Positions 47,729-58,773 of a stretch of 64,000 nucleotides of DNA are shown one piece after another; positions within the stretch are counted from its first letter, which is position 1, and every line of letters starts with the position of its first letter. This DNA is from Carposina sasakii (taxonomy: Eukaryota > Arthropoda > Insecta > Lepidoptera > Carposinidae): the NCBI GenBank assembly GCA_014607495.2, contig CP053150.1, positions 7,646,495 through 7,710,494 on the forward strand. Reading direction: 5' to 3'. The notes beneath the pieces are model-generated. The model did not search any database, was not told the DNA's origin, and saw nothing but the letters and a program-made list of their open reading frames with translations. Position numbers and translations under genes: made by a program.

Positions 47729-48567
47729 GATTCGGCGGGAAAAGCTGGAAGGGTGCAGGTGTAATTTTCTTGTGAAAATCAAAATTTATTTGTAAATGGC
47801 TTGCATGTGTCCGTAAAGTGATGTTTTCTGGTAGATAAGTTATATTTTGATTACTTGTGATGTGAATCTAGTGCGTGTGCATGGTTTTATACGCAGGTAA
47901 GCCGAGTAAAACTTTAGCTGGATTACGATCTCTTCATGGGCGCATGTAAGTTGTTTCTGCAATAATTTTTCATTTTGACTAACTTTACACTTGTTCTTGA
48001 GGATTTTCCCGACATTTCCACTCATCATCATTGTCATCCATCATAAATTCAGAATACATTTTACTAAACAATGATTAGGCTGTATGGGCTTAGTTCCCCT
48101 TGCCTTTCCTTCGGGATAAACTAAAAAAAAAAAAAAAAAAATTGTTTCCATGTGATTCGGCGGGAAAAGCTGGAAGGGTGCAGGTGTAATTTTCATGTGA
48201 AAATCAAAAATTATTTGTAAATGGCTTGCATGTGTCCGTAAAGTGATGTTTTCTGGTAGATAAGTTATATTTTGATTACTTGTGCTGTGAATCTAGTGCG
48301 TGTGCATGGTTTTATACGCAGGTAAGCCGAGTGAAACTTTAGCCGGATTACGATCTCTTCATGGGCGCATGTAAGTTGTTTCTGCAATAATTTTTCATTT
48401 TGACTAACTTTACACTTGTTCTTGAGGATTTTCCCGACGTTTCCATTCATCATCATCATTATCATCCATCATAAATTAAGAATTCATTTTACTAGACAAT
48501 GATTAGGCTGTATGGGCTTAGTTCCCCTTGCCTTTCCTTCGGGATAAACTAAAAAAAAAAAAAAAAA
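47729..48567 (+). mobile_element. Tandem pair of poly(A) retroposons sharing a target duplication
   Basis: Two nearly identical ~410-bp copies (47729-48141 and 48154-48567) each start GATTCGGCGGGAAAAGC and end in a poly(A) run. The same site sequence TTGTTTCCATGT precedes copy 1 (47717-47728), separates the two (48142-48153) and, minus one T, follows copy 2 (48568-48578). The pair ends ~140 bp upstream of the SPF45 start codon. Confidence 0.8.
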
Positions 48568-48705
48568 TGTTTCCATGTTGTTGTTTCCTATTATTTCCTG
48601 TTTAACATCTAAGTGCTTCGGTATTATTCTACTGGAAATTAATTGGTCATCATGTTCAGAATTGTATAATTGTATGTACACTCAATAAATAGGTTGCTTT
48701 ACAAG

Positions 48706-51700
48706 ATGTCACTCTACGACGATCTCGACACAATAAAATCTCGCACCACAGAAAAGGTTGCAGGCTGGTCATCAGGAATAAAATTGCTACAGTCGCAATT
48801 ACAACTTAAAAAAGCCGCTGTTACTCAACCTAAGAGAGAAGCTTCAAGACGGACGACTCAGGTTTGTTGTATACCTTAATACAATGGTCTAACTTAAGAT
48901 CATATCGTCGACGGAAAGGCAAATTTACTTAAGCGCCAATTGGTCGAAAATGAGATATATACCATTCGTCTGCATTTTTTTTCTGCGTCGATCTGTCTAG
49001 ATTTCAAAGCGATTGGAGAACTTTTTTGTCGCTTAAGTAACCTGAAAATTTGCCCTAAATTTTTTGCCGCATTTCTTAAGCGACATAATTTAAAGTCTTT
49101 TTATTACGTATGTCGCATAAGTCTTATATTTTTAAAATACATTTGTTATTAGTAATTTTGACTTCCAAGATAATCATTACGCACAACTTATAAGTAGCTT
49201 TGACTTCAAGTGTATGCAGCTATGTTAACATGTACGTAATTTGGCATTCTAATAATTCTGACAATAATTTCTTGTTAGTAAATTTGCTTTCCAGTGATTA
49301 AAAGAGTAATCAGCAATTAAGTAATATTGCCTTATTGTATTTTTGTTAGTGGAGGCAGTTAAGAAATTTTGCCTTACACGAATGTTACACACTACTGGCG
49401 TTTCATTAAATATACCTTAGAGATTTTATTCACACTGACAGTTCAACAGTACAGTAAAAACGTAAACTTAACCGTCCTAAGCAGACCTGGCGGCATACGA
49501 TCATCGCAGAGGTGAAGAAAGTAGGAAAGACCTGGAGCGAACTAAAACGCGAAGCTCAGAACCGAGCTAGATGACGAAGATCTGTGTAGGCTTTTGTCCC
49601 ATCTAGGACACAAAGGAAAATAAATCAAGTATTCCATACAAATAAAGGCAGCAAATGGGCCACTTTTACGCCTACGGAGGTATGATATCTATGAGTATTT
49701 CCAATCATCTGTATAGAGCTAGCTCAGGATTGTTTAACACAAAAAACATAGGTACACACGAAAACTACACCTATAAACTAGATAGTCTTAACAGTAATTT
49801 ATCAAATTATTCTCTTAATATATAAAAGTAGGTATTAGATTAGTAAAGTGTTCTCTTTGACAAAAAAGTCAAATGTCATGTTAGATTTTTTTCTTATTTC
49901 TTTTATTTCCCAATGTGGCAAATAAGCTATTTTGAAGTATCTCAATCAACTTAAAATATTTTATTAGTAGTTTTTCTCAACATGACATTACGTTTGATAT
50001 CTCCGTAGGTAAGTGTGACTTACATTTTTTTTATCATTGTTCTTATCGTAAGAATGTTAGCCCTCTATTAAAATACATTATTATTTTTCTTTAGAAGTTA
50101 TGCCATTAGTGGAATATTCCCTAATAGATAAATAAGAAATTTTGCCGCGCACCTTAAATAATAAGTTATTTACTTTAGTAATTTTGCCTTACCAGAAATT
50201 CATTTATTTTTTCTTTTAAGTAATTTTGGCTTACTTTAAATAAAAATAATTTGTGTAATAAGAAATTTTGCCTTACCAATATTTTAAAAAAGGATAAGTC
50301 CCTTTTACTTAAGCGCCCATTAGTTCTTAAACTAAACATGTTAGCAACTTCCCTGTATCTTTAAAAAACGACAAAAAAATCAAACATTCGAATGGTCTTG
50401 GTTTGAAAAAAATATACCCAATACAAAATTTTATATGATTTTTTTCCGAAAAATAAAACTTTAAAATTCATTTCCCAAAAAATGTTTTGGCGCTTCAGTA
50501 AAATTGCCTTTCCGGCGACGATATAATTAAATATTACATTAAACATGTGTCGCATCACCTTTTGCATGTCCATAAAACAATTAATATTTTTTCAGGTGTT
50601 AACCCCAGTAATAGATTTGAAAAGCAAACAGAGAGATGATGACGACAATGATTCAAATAGCCCAAATAATCAAATGAAGTCATTATCAACATCGCTTATG
50701 CCTGATTTTGATTGGAATGTAGCCAATGAATATGATCCTATGTGGCCAAATGATTATGAAAAGGTTGTTAAAGGTAGGACTTTTATGAAATTGTTAATAA
50801 TTAGAGATGAAACGGATAGTGGTTTGGCCGGTTACCGGATACTAAATATTCAGCAAGCTACGAGGCTGGAGCTCTTTATCGCCTTACATGACGCAATACG
50901 GGATCTGAAAAAAATCGGATGAGTTCGGATATTATTGCACGTGAGTGGAGGTCGGTACGGCTTGTGGGGGCATTTGAGTGTTATTGCTCACGTGACAGTT
51001 TGTGTTTGTTTCTCAGTTTGCTAATTTATTCTATTGTTTCTTCACTTGTCATAGTGGTTTTTTGTTCGTTTGATTAACAAGAAATGTCATCATAAAAAAA
51101 ATGATTATGTGGTATGATTGCATTATTTTTCATTCTGTAAAATTATGAGAATTTTACTATACTAATTACTATCCTGGCAATGAGGGATTTTCTGACAACT
51201 ATTAACAGTAAAAAATTGTTCAAATCACCTGGATAGGTGAGAGCGCATCACCTACCCTAATCCCCCCCACCTCACCTCTCAACCAAAGACATCAATAGTT
51301 CCTAAGCACTATAGATAGACGAAGCAGACTATAGTGTGCTGTACACGTCAGACTAAAAATTGGTCTGTTAGGAAAAACAAATATATAGCAGATACCTACC
51401 TTAGCATTGCTTGCATCTCTGCTAAATTAATGGTATCTATACTCTACTACACGAGGGTTAATAGTTATAAGTGTCTGTAGCATTTAATAATATGGGATGG
51501 GATGAAAGGCATATACAGGAGTACCGAGAAGAACATAGACTACATTCTGTAGTTCACGCACGTCACGAGCAACAGTAGTCATTCATAAATTTATGTTTGT
51601 TAAATAAAATTAAGTATGTATCATCTCGTATTAAGATTATAATTTGATACTATTAACCCCATGTAGCAAAATCCAACTTGTTACTTGCTATGTCTCCTAC

Positions 51701-54700
51701 TCGTATGCTATGCTACACCGTCTTTAGAAAACCAACCGGCCCCCTGTTTACGTAAAAGCAATAGCAAAGCCGAAGCAAAGCGATAGCGAAAATTGTACAA
51801 TATTCGCCTTGAAATGTCAAAGTTCCTTTGAAATTCATTTTACGTAATACGAATTTGACAGTCTGGGTGTGTAGAAACGGCTGGGGGAGGCCTATGCCAA
51901 ATGGCAAAACATGAGCAACATTAAATAAAACAAAACTAAATAGATATAAGTTCTTTGTCTGAATAAACAGCTTTATTATTATTGTATCTCTCTTTAAATT
52001 CTCTGGACTACAGACTCCCGGTCCTTTGAGAGGCATGCATCGGGCCGTGGCCAAGATGTAGAGGCCCTTTTTAGAGAACTTTAATGTGGTGTGGGATACA
52101 CATGGCGGGTACCATCGCCGACCGCACAATATGATACACCCGGCGATGGTCCCCGCCATGTCCAAGACTATTGGAGTGCAGATCTATGTCATGCGATGGA
52201 AACAAAGGCTATGGGGCTGAATGTTGGATGGGGTTGGGTAACTGGGCTATTGAAGGAGACTACCGGACGCCTGCCATTACAACCAAGTCTCATAATTGTT
52301 TGATGGCAGGCGGTGACTCGCCGACTCATGTCATGGGCCCCCTGAAACGGCCGCACGCACGGAGCGACAAAGGGGGCAACATTTGGTGAGCGGCTAGGGT
52401 GGAGGGGTGCCCCTGGACTATAAACCGAAGCCAACTTGCCACTTACGGACGGGCACGTCCACCCTCGAGCTATAATAGCTCTCGCGACTCCACTCTGCCC
52501 GGCCGGCGAAGGCAATTATTAATTATTATCCGGTATCCGGTCGGGTTTTCACTATCCGACCGGATACTGGATAGTTACCGGATATCCTTACATCTCTAGT
52601 AATAATCACCATACAGTTAAGTTTTACAAGAAAAAAAAATGACCTAGAAGTACCACAGTTAAAGAAAAGGGAAAAGCAAATGTAGCAGACATAAAGAGAT
52701 GGGTGTACTTTGCATGCAATGCAGGAGGGCTGATAAGTATGGCTTTTCTAATTCTAAAATGACACAAATTTTATTATAACACTTATTTCTAGAAATGCAA
52801 TCAAAAAGAATGCAACAAGATAATGGTGAAAGAGGGGACAGATCTGAAAGAAAACGCAAGAGTAGATTTGGAGATGATGAAGATACTATCCCTGAGAAGA
52901 CCCTTATCCCTATGGTAACTACTGTTTTCTTATTTACATTATATATTATAATGATACTTCCATCACCATGTTTAATGGGTGCAACTGGTGCAAGTGACTG
53001 GTACCACCTTTTTGTAGTTAGGATTCTTAAAATACTATACTGTTTGTGTACCTACATGTACAGCACTTCATTTCTAGTAGATAATAATGGTATCATCCAT
53101 CATGCATGATCAAGTTTTAGAGAATCACATCAACTTTGTTCTTCTGATAGGCTATCTGAAGTTAGGAAAAATCAGCCCTAAATATTATTTCATGAAAGAG
53201 ATGTGTACTTTAAATATACTTAGAAGAACTTATTCTCTCATAACAGCTTGAAATGTATGTGCTAGTAGCACATGCATTTAGCATAATTTCATTTAGAAAT
53301 ATCTGTGCTTTACAAATTATAGCAACCAGAAGAAGAAGAGACTGAGGAGATAACAAAACGAGCAGCAGGTGCTGCTATTGCACCACCACCATCTCTCACG
53401 ATGGAAACACCACCTAATCCTGTACAATCAGCTCCATCTGCACCACCCAGTGGTTTCTCGCTTGGAGGCTATGGAGCCAGTTCCATTGCTGCTAAGATCA
53501 TGGCCAAATATGGATTTAAGGTTAGTTCAGTTTAAGCTCCATATCTTTAAATGTATAGTAGTGTGATAGCATAATTTGTGGTAGTGAAAATAAATATTAT
53601 AAGATATAACTTTGTATGAATCTTAATCTATACATATAATAAAAATGTAACGGATTGCTGTCTGTACATGGGAGATATATCAGAAAAAATATTGAATGAT
53701 TAAAAAAAAATTGTCTGTTTGTCTGTGCGTTTGTGCACGCTAATATCATAAACGGCTGAACCGATTTCGATGTAGTTTTCAGGAATATATTGTGACAGGT
53801 CCCACTTAACATATAGGCTACTTTTTATCCCATCAAAAATGTTTTTATCCCGGATAATTTCGACATTTTGTTTTTTCTGTAGTACACGCGGATGAAGTCG
53901 TGGGCGTCCACTAGTAATTTAATATGTATAATTAATTTAACAATTTAAGACAAGCATTATGTTGCGTGTACCTTCATGTAATATAAATACATTTTTATTT
54001 ACAGGAAGGTCAGGGTTTGGGCAAAAAAGAGCAAGGCATGTCTATGGCACTGCAAGTAGAAAAGACTTCCAAACGTGGGGGTCGAATAATTCACGAGAAA
54101 GATGCTGCTGTGATGCCTCCACCTTCATTTGCAGCAGTGAATACTCCTCCATCTGCCCCAGGTTAAACATATAATACAATTTCATGTATGCTTATTAAGA
54201 CACCTTTTTAAGTAGCTTCTATCTTATCATTAAGACCATCATATGAGCAATGTTATTCTTTGATGTCTCAATTAATTAATGTGTGATAAACTTAACTAAG
54301 CAAAACAAATCGGGGACTAACTAATAAACATTACAGATTCACCAGGTACCACTGCAGCAAAGCAAGAACCTTCCATCACAGAAATCATGAAATCACCTAG
54401 TAAAGTTGTTTTGTTAAGAGTAAGTAGATAAGTAAAATATCACAGTAGGTATAATAAATTGTAGGTATTTTTTGTATTATTTTAAATATGTGGTTATATT
54501 ACAGAACATGGTTGGACCTGGAGATGTAGATGAAGAGTTAGAGCCGGAGGTGAAAGATGAATGTAACACAAAATATGGCGATGTTATAAGAGTTATCATA
54601 TTTGAGCTACCTAATGCCCCTAGTGATGAGGCAGTAAGAATTTTCGTAGAGTTCAAACGTATAGAGAGTGCTATAAAGGCTGTAGTAGACCTTAATGGTA

Positions 54701-54777
54701 GATTCTTTGGTGGCAGACAAGTAAAAGCAGGATTTTATGAAATGGAAAAGTTAAATGCATTGCAGTTACTTGATTAA
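48706..54777 (+). CDS. Spf45: Splicing factor SPF45 / RBM17
   Basis: Seven exons: 48706-48861, 50596-50773, 52793-52914, 53323-53520, 54005-54161, 54337-54419 and 54505-54777. Phases agree and give 388 aa (human RBM17 is 401). The protein is a nuclear splicing factor of the second catalytic step and 3' splice-site choice. The N-terminus MSLYDDLDTIKSRTTEKVAG and the stretch KLLQSQLQLKKAA match the family. VIDLK and EYDPMWPNDYEKVVK follow. A G-patch covers SSIAAKIMAKYGFKEGQGLG and onward to KRGGRII. The C-terminal UHM/RRM runs from KVVLLRNMVG through VDEELEPEV and AVRIFVEFKRIESAIKAVVD. It ends with the NGRFFGGR loop, whose R-X-F motif binds UHM-ligand motifs of SF1 and U2AF65. The Arg/Glu-rich linker after DYEKVVK is shorter than in vertebrates. 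Intron 1 is almost entirely one transposable element. Confidence 0.96.
48906..50518. mobile_element. 1.6-kb inverted-repeat element filling SPF45 intron 1
   Basis: The left end, CGTCGACGGAAAGGCAAATT-TACTTAAGCGCC, is inverted at the right as CGTCGCCGGAAAGGCAATTT-TACTGAAGCGCC. Both ends are bordered by ATAT. Variants of AAGTAATTTTGCCTTA recur at about 49310, 49360, 50130, 50172, 50213 and 50255. TTACTTAAGCGCC-like blocks recur near both ends and at 49020, 49072 and 50300. No transposase homology was recognised, though several short open frames exist. The superfamily is unassigned. Confidence 0.65.
51700..51970. repeat. Unclassified repeat in SPF45 intron 2
   Basis: Runs from CTACACCGTCTTTAGAAAAC-CAACCGG to GGCTGGGGGAGGCCTATGCC. 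Codon-like composition in one frame is an artefact of the repeat. It joins directly to the retroelement fragment at 51975. Confidence 0.35.
51975..52511 (-). repeat. Retroelement 3' fragment, longest copy
   Basis: Minus-strand relative of 38650-39020 and 63045-63385. It extends from TATTATTATTGTATCTCTCT through the CCATCGCC hairpin and a GGCAGGCGGTGACTCGCC block to CTCTGCCCGGCCGGC. Confidence 0.6.
52525..52598. mobile_element. Fragment of a TATCCGG-repeat element with a TAGAGATG end
   Basis: A run of ATCCGG palindromes (TATCCGGTATCCGGTCGG, CCGACCGGATACTGGATAG, ACCGGATATCC) ends in CATCTCTA, which inverts to TAGAGATG. Only one terminus is present. It resembles in design the TATCGATA and ACTCGAGTT elements. 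Confidence 0.45.
53627..53914 (+). mobile_element. Helitron-like repeat in SPF45 intron 4
   Basis: Starts TCTATACATATAATAAAAATG and ends GGGCGTCCACTAG|T. Same family as 26303-26637, with a short deletion after the AAAATATTG block. Confidence 0.7.
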
Positions 54778-54802
54778 TGAAATATACCTTGCTTTATATG
54801 TA

Positions 54803-54808
54803 AATAAA
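54803..54808 (+). terminator. Polyadenylation signal of SPF45
   Basis: AATAAA 26 bases after the stop codon. Confidence 0.55.
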
Positions 54809-55164
54809 ATTGTGATATTATATATCTTTTTATTATATATTTTTTTAGGAGGTATATCGTCTGCTTACTCATAAAATATGGTAAACGCATTGTTGATCTT
54901 GTGCACTTAACATATTTTACCAATAAGCAAACGATATGCTGAATTTGTTCATGTGTTTCTTATAAGTTTCGTAAAATTTATATCAGTTATTAATTAGTGT
55001 AATTTTCGCATTCGCATTGCTGCTACCGTTTAGCTTTGTCAAGTTATATAATCAGTCTACCCGGTGTAAGTGTAATACTAGTTTATGTTATTATTCTGTG
55101 TGTTTTGACCAAACAATTAAGTTTTCATTTTTACAAGTTCGAAGATTTTCAATCTCCAGCATCG

Positions 55165-55400
55165 AAGTACAGAACAAAACTTTAGCCGGAATACGATCTC
55201 TTCATGGGCCAATGTAAGTTGTTTCTGCAATTATTTTTCATTTTGACTAACTTTACACTTGTTCTTGAGGATTTTCCCGACGTTTCCATTAATTATCATC
55301 ATTATCATCCATCATAAATTCAGAAATCATTTACTAATGACAATGGCCGTATGGGCTTAGTTCCCCTTGCCTTTCCTTCGGGATAATCTAAACAAAAAAA
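55165..55400 (+). mobile_element. Poly(A) retroposon, 5'-truncated
   Basis: Begins at AAAACTTTAGCCGGAATACG and runs to the CCTTCGGGATAATCTAAAC-A(n) end. Confidence 0.65.
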
Positions 55401-55433
55401 AAGAATATATTGACATTGACATTTGTCACACGC

Positions 55434-55841
55434 GATTCGGCGGGAAAAGCTGGAAGGGTGCAGGTGTAATTTTCTTGTGAAAATAAAAAATTATTTGTAA
55501 ATGGCTTGCATGTATCCGTAAAGTGCTGTTTTCTAGTAGATAAGTTATATTTTGATTACTTGTGATGTGAATCTAGTGCGTGTGCATGGTTTTATACGCA
55601 GGTAAGCCGAGTAAAACTTTAGCCGGATTTCGATCTCTTCATGGGCGCATGTAAGTTGTTTCTGCAATAATTTTTCATTTTGACTAACTTTACACTTGTT
55701 CTTGAGGATTTTCCCGACGTTTCCATTCATCAATATCATTATCATCCATCATAAATTCAGAAATCATTTACTAAAGACAATGGCTGTATGGGCTTAGTTC
55801 CCCTTGCCTTTCCTTCGGGATGAACTAAACAAAAAAAAAAA
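55434..55841 (+). mobile_element. Poly(A) retroposon, full-length with 13-bp target duplication
   Basis: The 408-bp copy starts GATTCGGCGGGAAAAGC and ends GATGAACTAAAC-A(n). ATTTGTCACACGC flanks both sides (55421-55433 and 55842-55854). A long, exact, element-specific duplication plus poly(A) shows insertion by target-primed reverse transcription. It carries no protein-coding frame that I credit and no clear polymerase III boxes. Confidence 0.85.
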
Positions 55842-56030
55842 ATTTGTCACACGCTTGGGAAAGTTGATCATGTACATACTATTTTAATATTTTATTTGTT
55901 TAAATTGTACTTATTTAATTTTGGATTGTGACTTTTATATCCTGAATAAAAGTATTTATAATCTTTAATGTTCATACCTTAGGAGTAAGCTATTTTAGTG
56001 ATAACTATAGGGTTTCAAATTACTATCGTC

Positions 56031-57118
56031 ATGGCATTCTGTACTTGTAACAGATATAGAATAATAGTTTTTATTCTAATGTCTTTGATTCTTTGGCAAA
56101 TTTTACGTCTACTACCAGGGGAACCGAAAGTAATCTTGTTACCAGAGGTATGTAGTATTGTGTTCATCGTCAGTTACCTTCTACCTTCAACATATCAAAA
56201 TATATATTCAACAGACTGATTTGTAACTATAACATGCTTTTTAATTTATTCTAGACTGATATTCTAAAATTGGAAGACGACAACTTTAATAAACACAAAC
56301 AATATAAAGTTAAAGTAAGGGTTTACTATGAGGCTTTATGCCCAGATTCTAAGCATTTCTTTGTCAAACATTTGGAACCAGTGACTGAGAAGTTATCTGA
56401 ATTTTTAGATGTTACTTTGATTCCATATGGAAAAGCAACAGTAAGTAGTAACAAGGCCTGTGATCACAAGTTTATGTTAAAACTTAGGAACATATTTTAA
56501 TTTTGTTTACTATATTATAGACAAAAGAAGAAAATGGTCATTATATATTTAGTTGCCAACATGGTGAAGAAGAGTGCTTTGCAAACAAAGTTCATGCTTG
56601 TGCTATTCAAACTCTGGGGAATATGACGGCATCTGTGAAGATAACCACTTGCATGATAACAGATAATGTAGATGCCAAAGGAGCATTATTAAGGGTAAGT
56701 TATAATTTAAATGTATTATTTTATTAATAATTTTTAAATGTATATGTTAATACTAAATGTAAATGGTCATTATTATTTTAAATTGTATTCAAGAACTCCT
56801 AGTTGAGATAGAACAGTAGAAATCCTCTTTGCATGATCATTATCCCTTAAACTTATACAACTAATAAGCTATGTATTTTATTTCCAGTGTTCAAAAGAGA
56901 TTAAAATAGATCCTGATCCAATCATCAGCTGTGCTGTTGGTGAGTTCGGGTCTTCCTTGTTGAAGAAATATGGAGATGATACACACACTGTAAATCCAAC
57001 ATTTATTCCAACAATTCTGTTAAATGGTTCCAAAGATAATCAGGGGTCTATACTGAAAAACTTACTTTTACAAGTTTGTAAGTTGATTGATATGCCATTG
57101 CCACCCCCTTGCTTGTGA
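56031..57118 (+). CDS. GILT-family thiol reductase-like protein
   Basis: Exons 56031-56147, 56255-56440, 56521-56694 and 56888-57118, all phase 0, give 235 aa. GILT (gamma-interferon-inducible lysosomal thiol reductase) proteins reduce disulfides in acidic compartments. In insects they are linked to immunity. The family signature CQHG-x2-EC-x2-N-x4-C is complete (CQHGEEECFANKVHAC). The usual CXXC active site reads CPDS in YYEALCPDSKHFFVKHLEPV, so the second cysteine is replaced by serine. This form is common among insect paralogues as far as I recall. An N-terminal hydrophobic segment (IIVFILMSLILWQIL) follows a short basic start, so it could be a signal anchor rather than a cleaved signal. 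Conserved late cysteines (TTCMITD, ISCAVGEFG) are present. No frame damage. Confidence 0.93.
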
Positions 57119-57299
57119 CCCTCTAGAGTTAAGAGGGTAAGCAAGCATCATATCCTTAAATTGAATTCCTAACATAATATACCAAAAAAATTTATACATT
57201 CAAAATGGGAGCTCAATAATGAGACTGCTCAATTTTTTTTATAAAATATTTTTTGTAATGTAACTAATTATTACACTTAGACATAATTTTATAAGTAGT

Positions 57300-57305
57300 A
57301 ATAAA
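57300..57305 (+). terminator. Polyadenylation signal candidate for the GILT gene
   Basis: AATAAA about 180 bases after the stop codon, just before the MITE at 57358. Confidence 0.35.
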
Positions 57306-57357
57306 TTGTATCCGGAAATGTATTTATGTATTGGCTATTTTGGCTATGTCATTACTA

Positions 57358-58008
57358 GGGTTGATTCCGGCAGTCACACTTAGTCAGGTCCATCTTAGTC
57401 TTGGGCATACTAGTTCACAACAGGGATCGCTGTTTAATTCGCTGCTCCTAAACGAACTAGTTCGTTAGTTCATCAGTTCCTAGCTCGAACTAGACCGATC
57501 CGATCACATTGTTCACTCGTTTCAATATGGTTCCTGCTACATGCGACAACTAGTTCGTTCTTCTAGTTCGACAGTTCCTAGCTCAAATTAGACCTATCTG
57601 ATCTGATGGTTCTCTCGTTTTAATACGGTTCCTGCAACCTTCAACAAAATTTATGGAATGGAATTGCAAAAACTTCTTAATTAATGAATATTCATAAAAT
57701 ATTGGTGTAATACTCGTAAAATAATTCTCCTATATTTTTCGTCTTATAAATGTTTAGCTATCCCGTCATCCCGTGCGTGACGATCTTAGTTCAGTCGACG
57801 TCCATCTTGTTCATTCGCCACGAACTAACGAACTACGAAATGGGGAATGAAGGAACTAGTTCGCGTAGTTCACCTGTAGGAGCGCTCTTTTAACCTAGTT
57901 CGTTCGCGAACTACACAAGACTAGTCCATCTCTCTCTGTTCTTAACATAAATGGCTGAGAGAGAAAAGGACAGGTAGGACTTTTAAGTGTGACTGCTGGA
58001 ATCGACCA
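57358..58008. mobile_element. TA-flanked MITE split by a nested element
   Basis: The outer ends GGGTTGATTCCGGCAGTCAC and TGGTCGATTCCAGCAGTCAC (inverted right end) are flanked by TA at 57356-57357 and 58009-58010. Without the nested insert at 57396-57923 the outer element is only about 115 bp. Confidence 0.7.
57396..57923. mobile_element. hAT-like element built of GAACTAGTTC repeats, perfect 8-bp duplication
   Basis: The 528-bp element starts TAGTCTTGGGCATACTAGTTC and ends AACTACACAAGACTA, inverted as TAGTCTTG. Flanked by GTCCATCT at 57388-57395 and 57924-57931. ACTAGTTC or GAACTAG occurs many times in both subterminal zones (CGAACTAGTTCGTTAGTTC, AACTAGTTCGTTCTTC, GGAACTAGTTCGCG). Confidence 0.8.
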
Positions 58009-58357
58009 TACTGTAGGAGTGTATTTATATTAACAAATACTTCTAACTTGTAGATAACAATTCTAAACACTAGAAGAATATTTTCCAGATCCTGGATGAA
58101 ATTATGACCCTATGCAGTATTATGAGTGAGGCATGAAGGTTTGTTGACAATTATATCTTAAATTCAGGGCAGACTTTTGTTGCCAGTGGCAATAAAGAGG
58201 CTTTTATTTTGTACTATTGTATAAGAACAAGGACCAGAACAAAAGTTGTAGTCAACTAGGCCTTAGACTGAGGCCAAGTGACTTGATTATAGAACCTAAG
58301 TAAATGCATTAATGTTATGATTTTGAACGCCAATATTATTTACCACTTGAGGCTTAA

Positions 58358-58773
58358 GGCCTGAAACTACGTTAAGCGGGCGCCCGCGCGGTTTCATACA
58401 AAAGTGCTCCGTCGTCGCGGGGACCTGCGCGGGCGTCCGTGACGGGGAGGCGCGCCCGTGTAACGGGGAGGAGCGCCCCGCACCCACTCAACGGGGACCG
58501 CCTCCGTGCGACGGAACCCGTCGCGGGAGCACGCGCGGTGCCCGCCAGCGGTAACACGCTTTTTTTGCTAGTCGTCGTTTTGCTACGTAATAATATGTTA
58601 AGTTCTCCCTCGACACGACTATACATGCACACCGTTAAAATTGAACTAGCGACACTGCGTAATAAAAATAATCCGGTCTCCGCGACGACAGGGACCGTCG
58701 CGTTCCCACAGAGTCCACGCGCGTAGACACGCAACGGTTGCCCGTCGCGGGCGCCCGCTTAACGCAGTTTGCC
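58358..58773. mobile_element. GC-rich PIF/Harbinger-like MITE, TAA duplication
   Basis: The 416-bp element has inverted ends. The left end reads GGCCTGAAACTACGTTAAGC and the inverted right end GGCAAACTGCGTTAAGC, each followed by GGGCGCCCGCG. TAA flanks it at 58355-58357 and 58774-58776. It is strikingly CpG- and GC-rich against AT-rich surroundings. Open frames of 95-120 codons inside come from this base composition and are not genes. Confidence 0.75.

Noticed and set aside
47840..48465. Repeated ~65-codon minus-strand frames (…VGKILKNKCKVSQNEKLLQK…) in several places
   Set aside because: They are the antisense of the poly(A) retroposon family (also at 55545-55745). The poly(A) tail shows the other strand is the transcript.
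51713..52165. 150-codon open frame on the minus strand
   Set aside because: It crosses the join between two different repeats (51700-51970 and 51975-52511), so it is a chance reading.
58372..58734. Open frames of 95-120 codons on both strands
   Set aside because: They lie wholly inside a GC-rich MITE with TAA duplications; long frames come from stop-poor GC-rich sequence.
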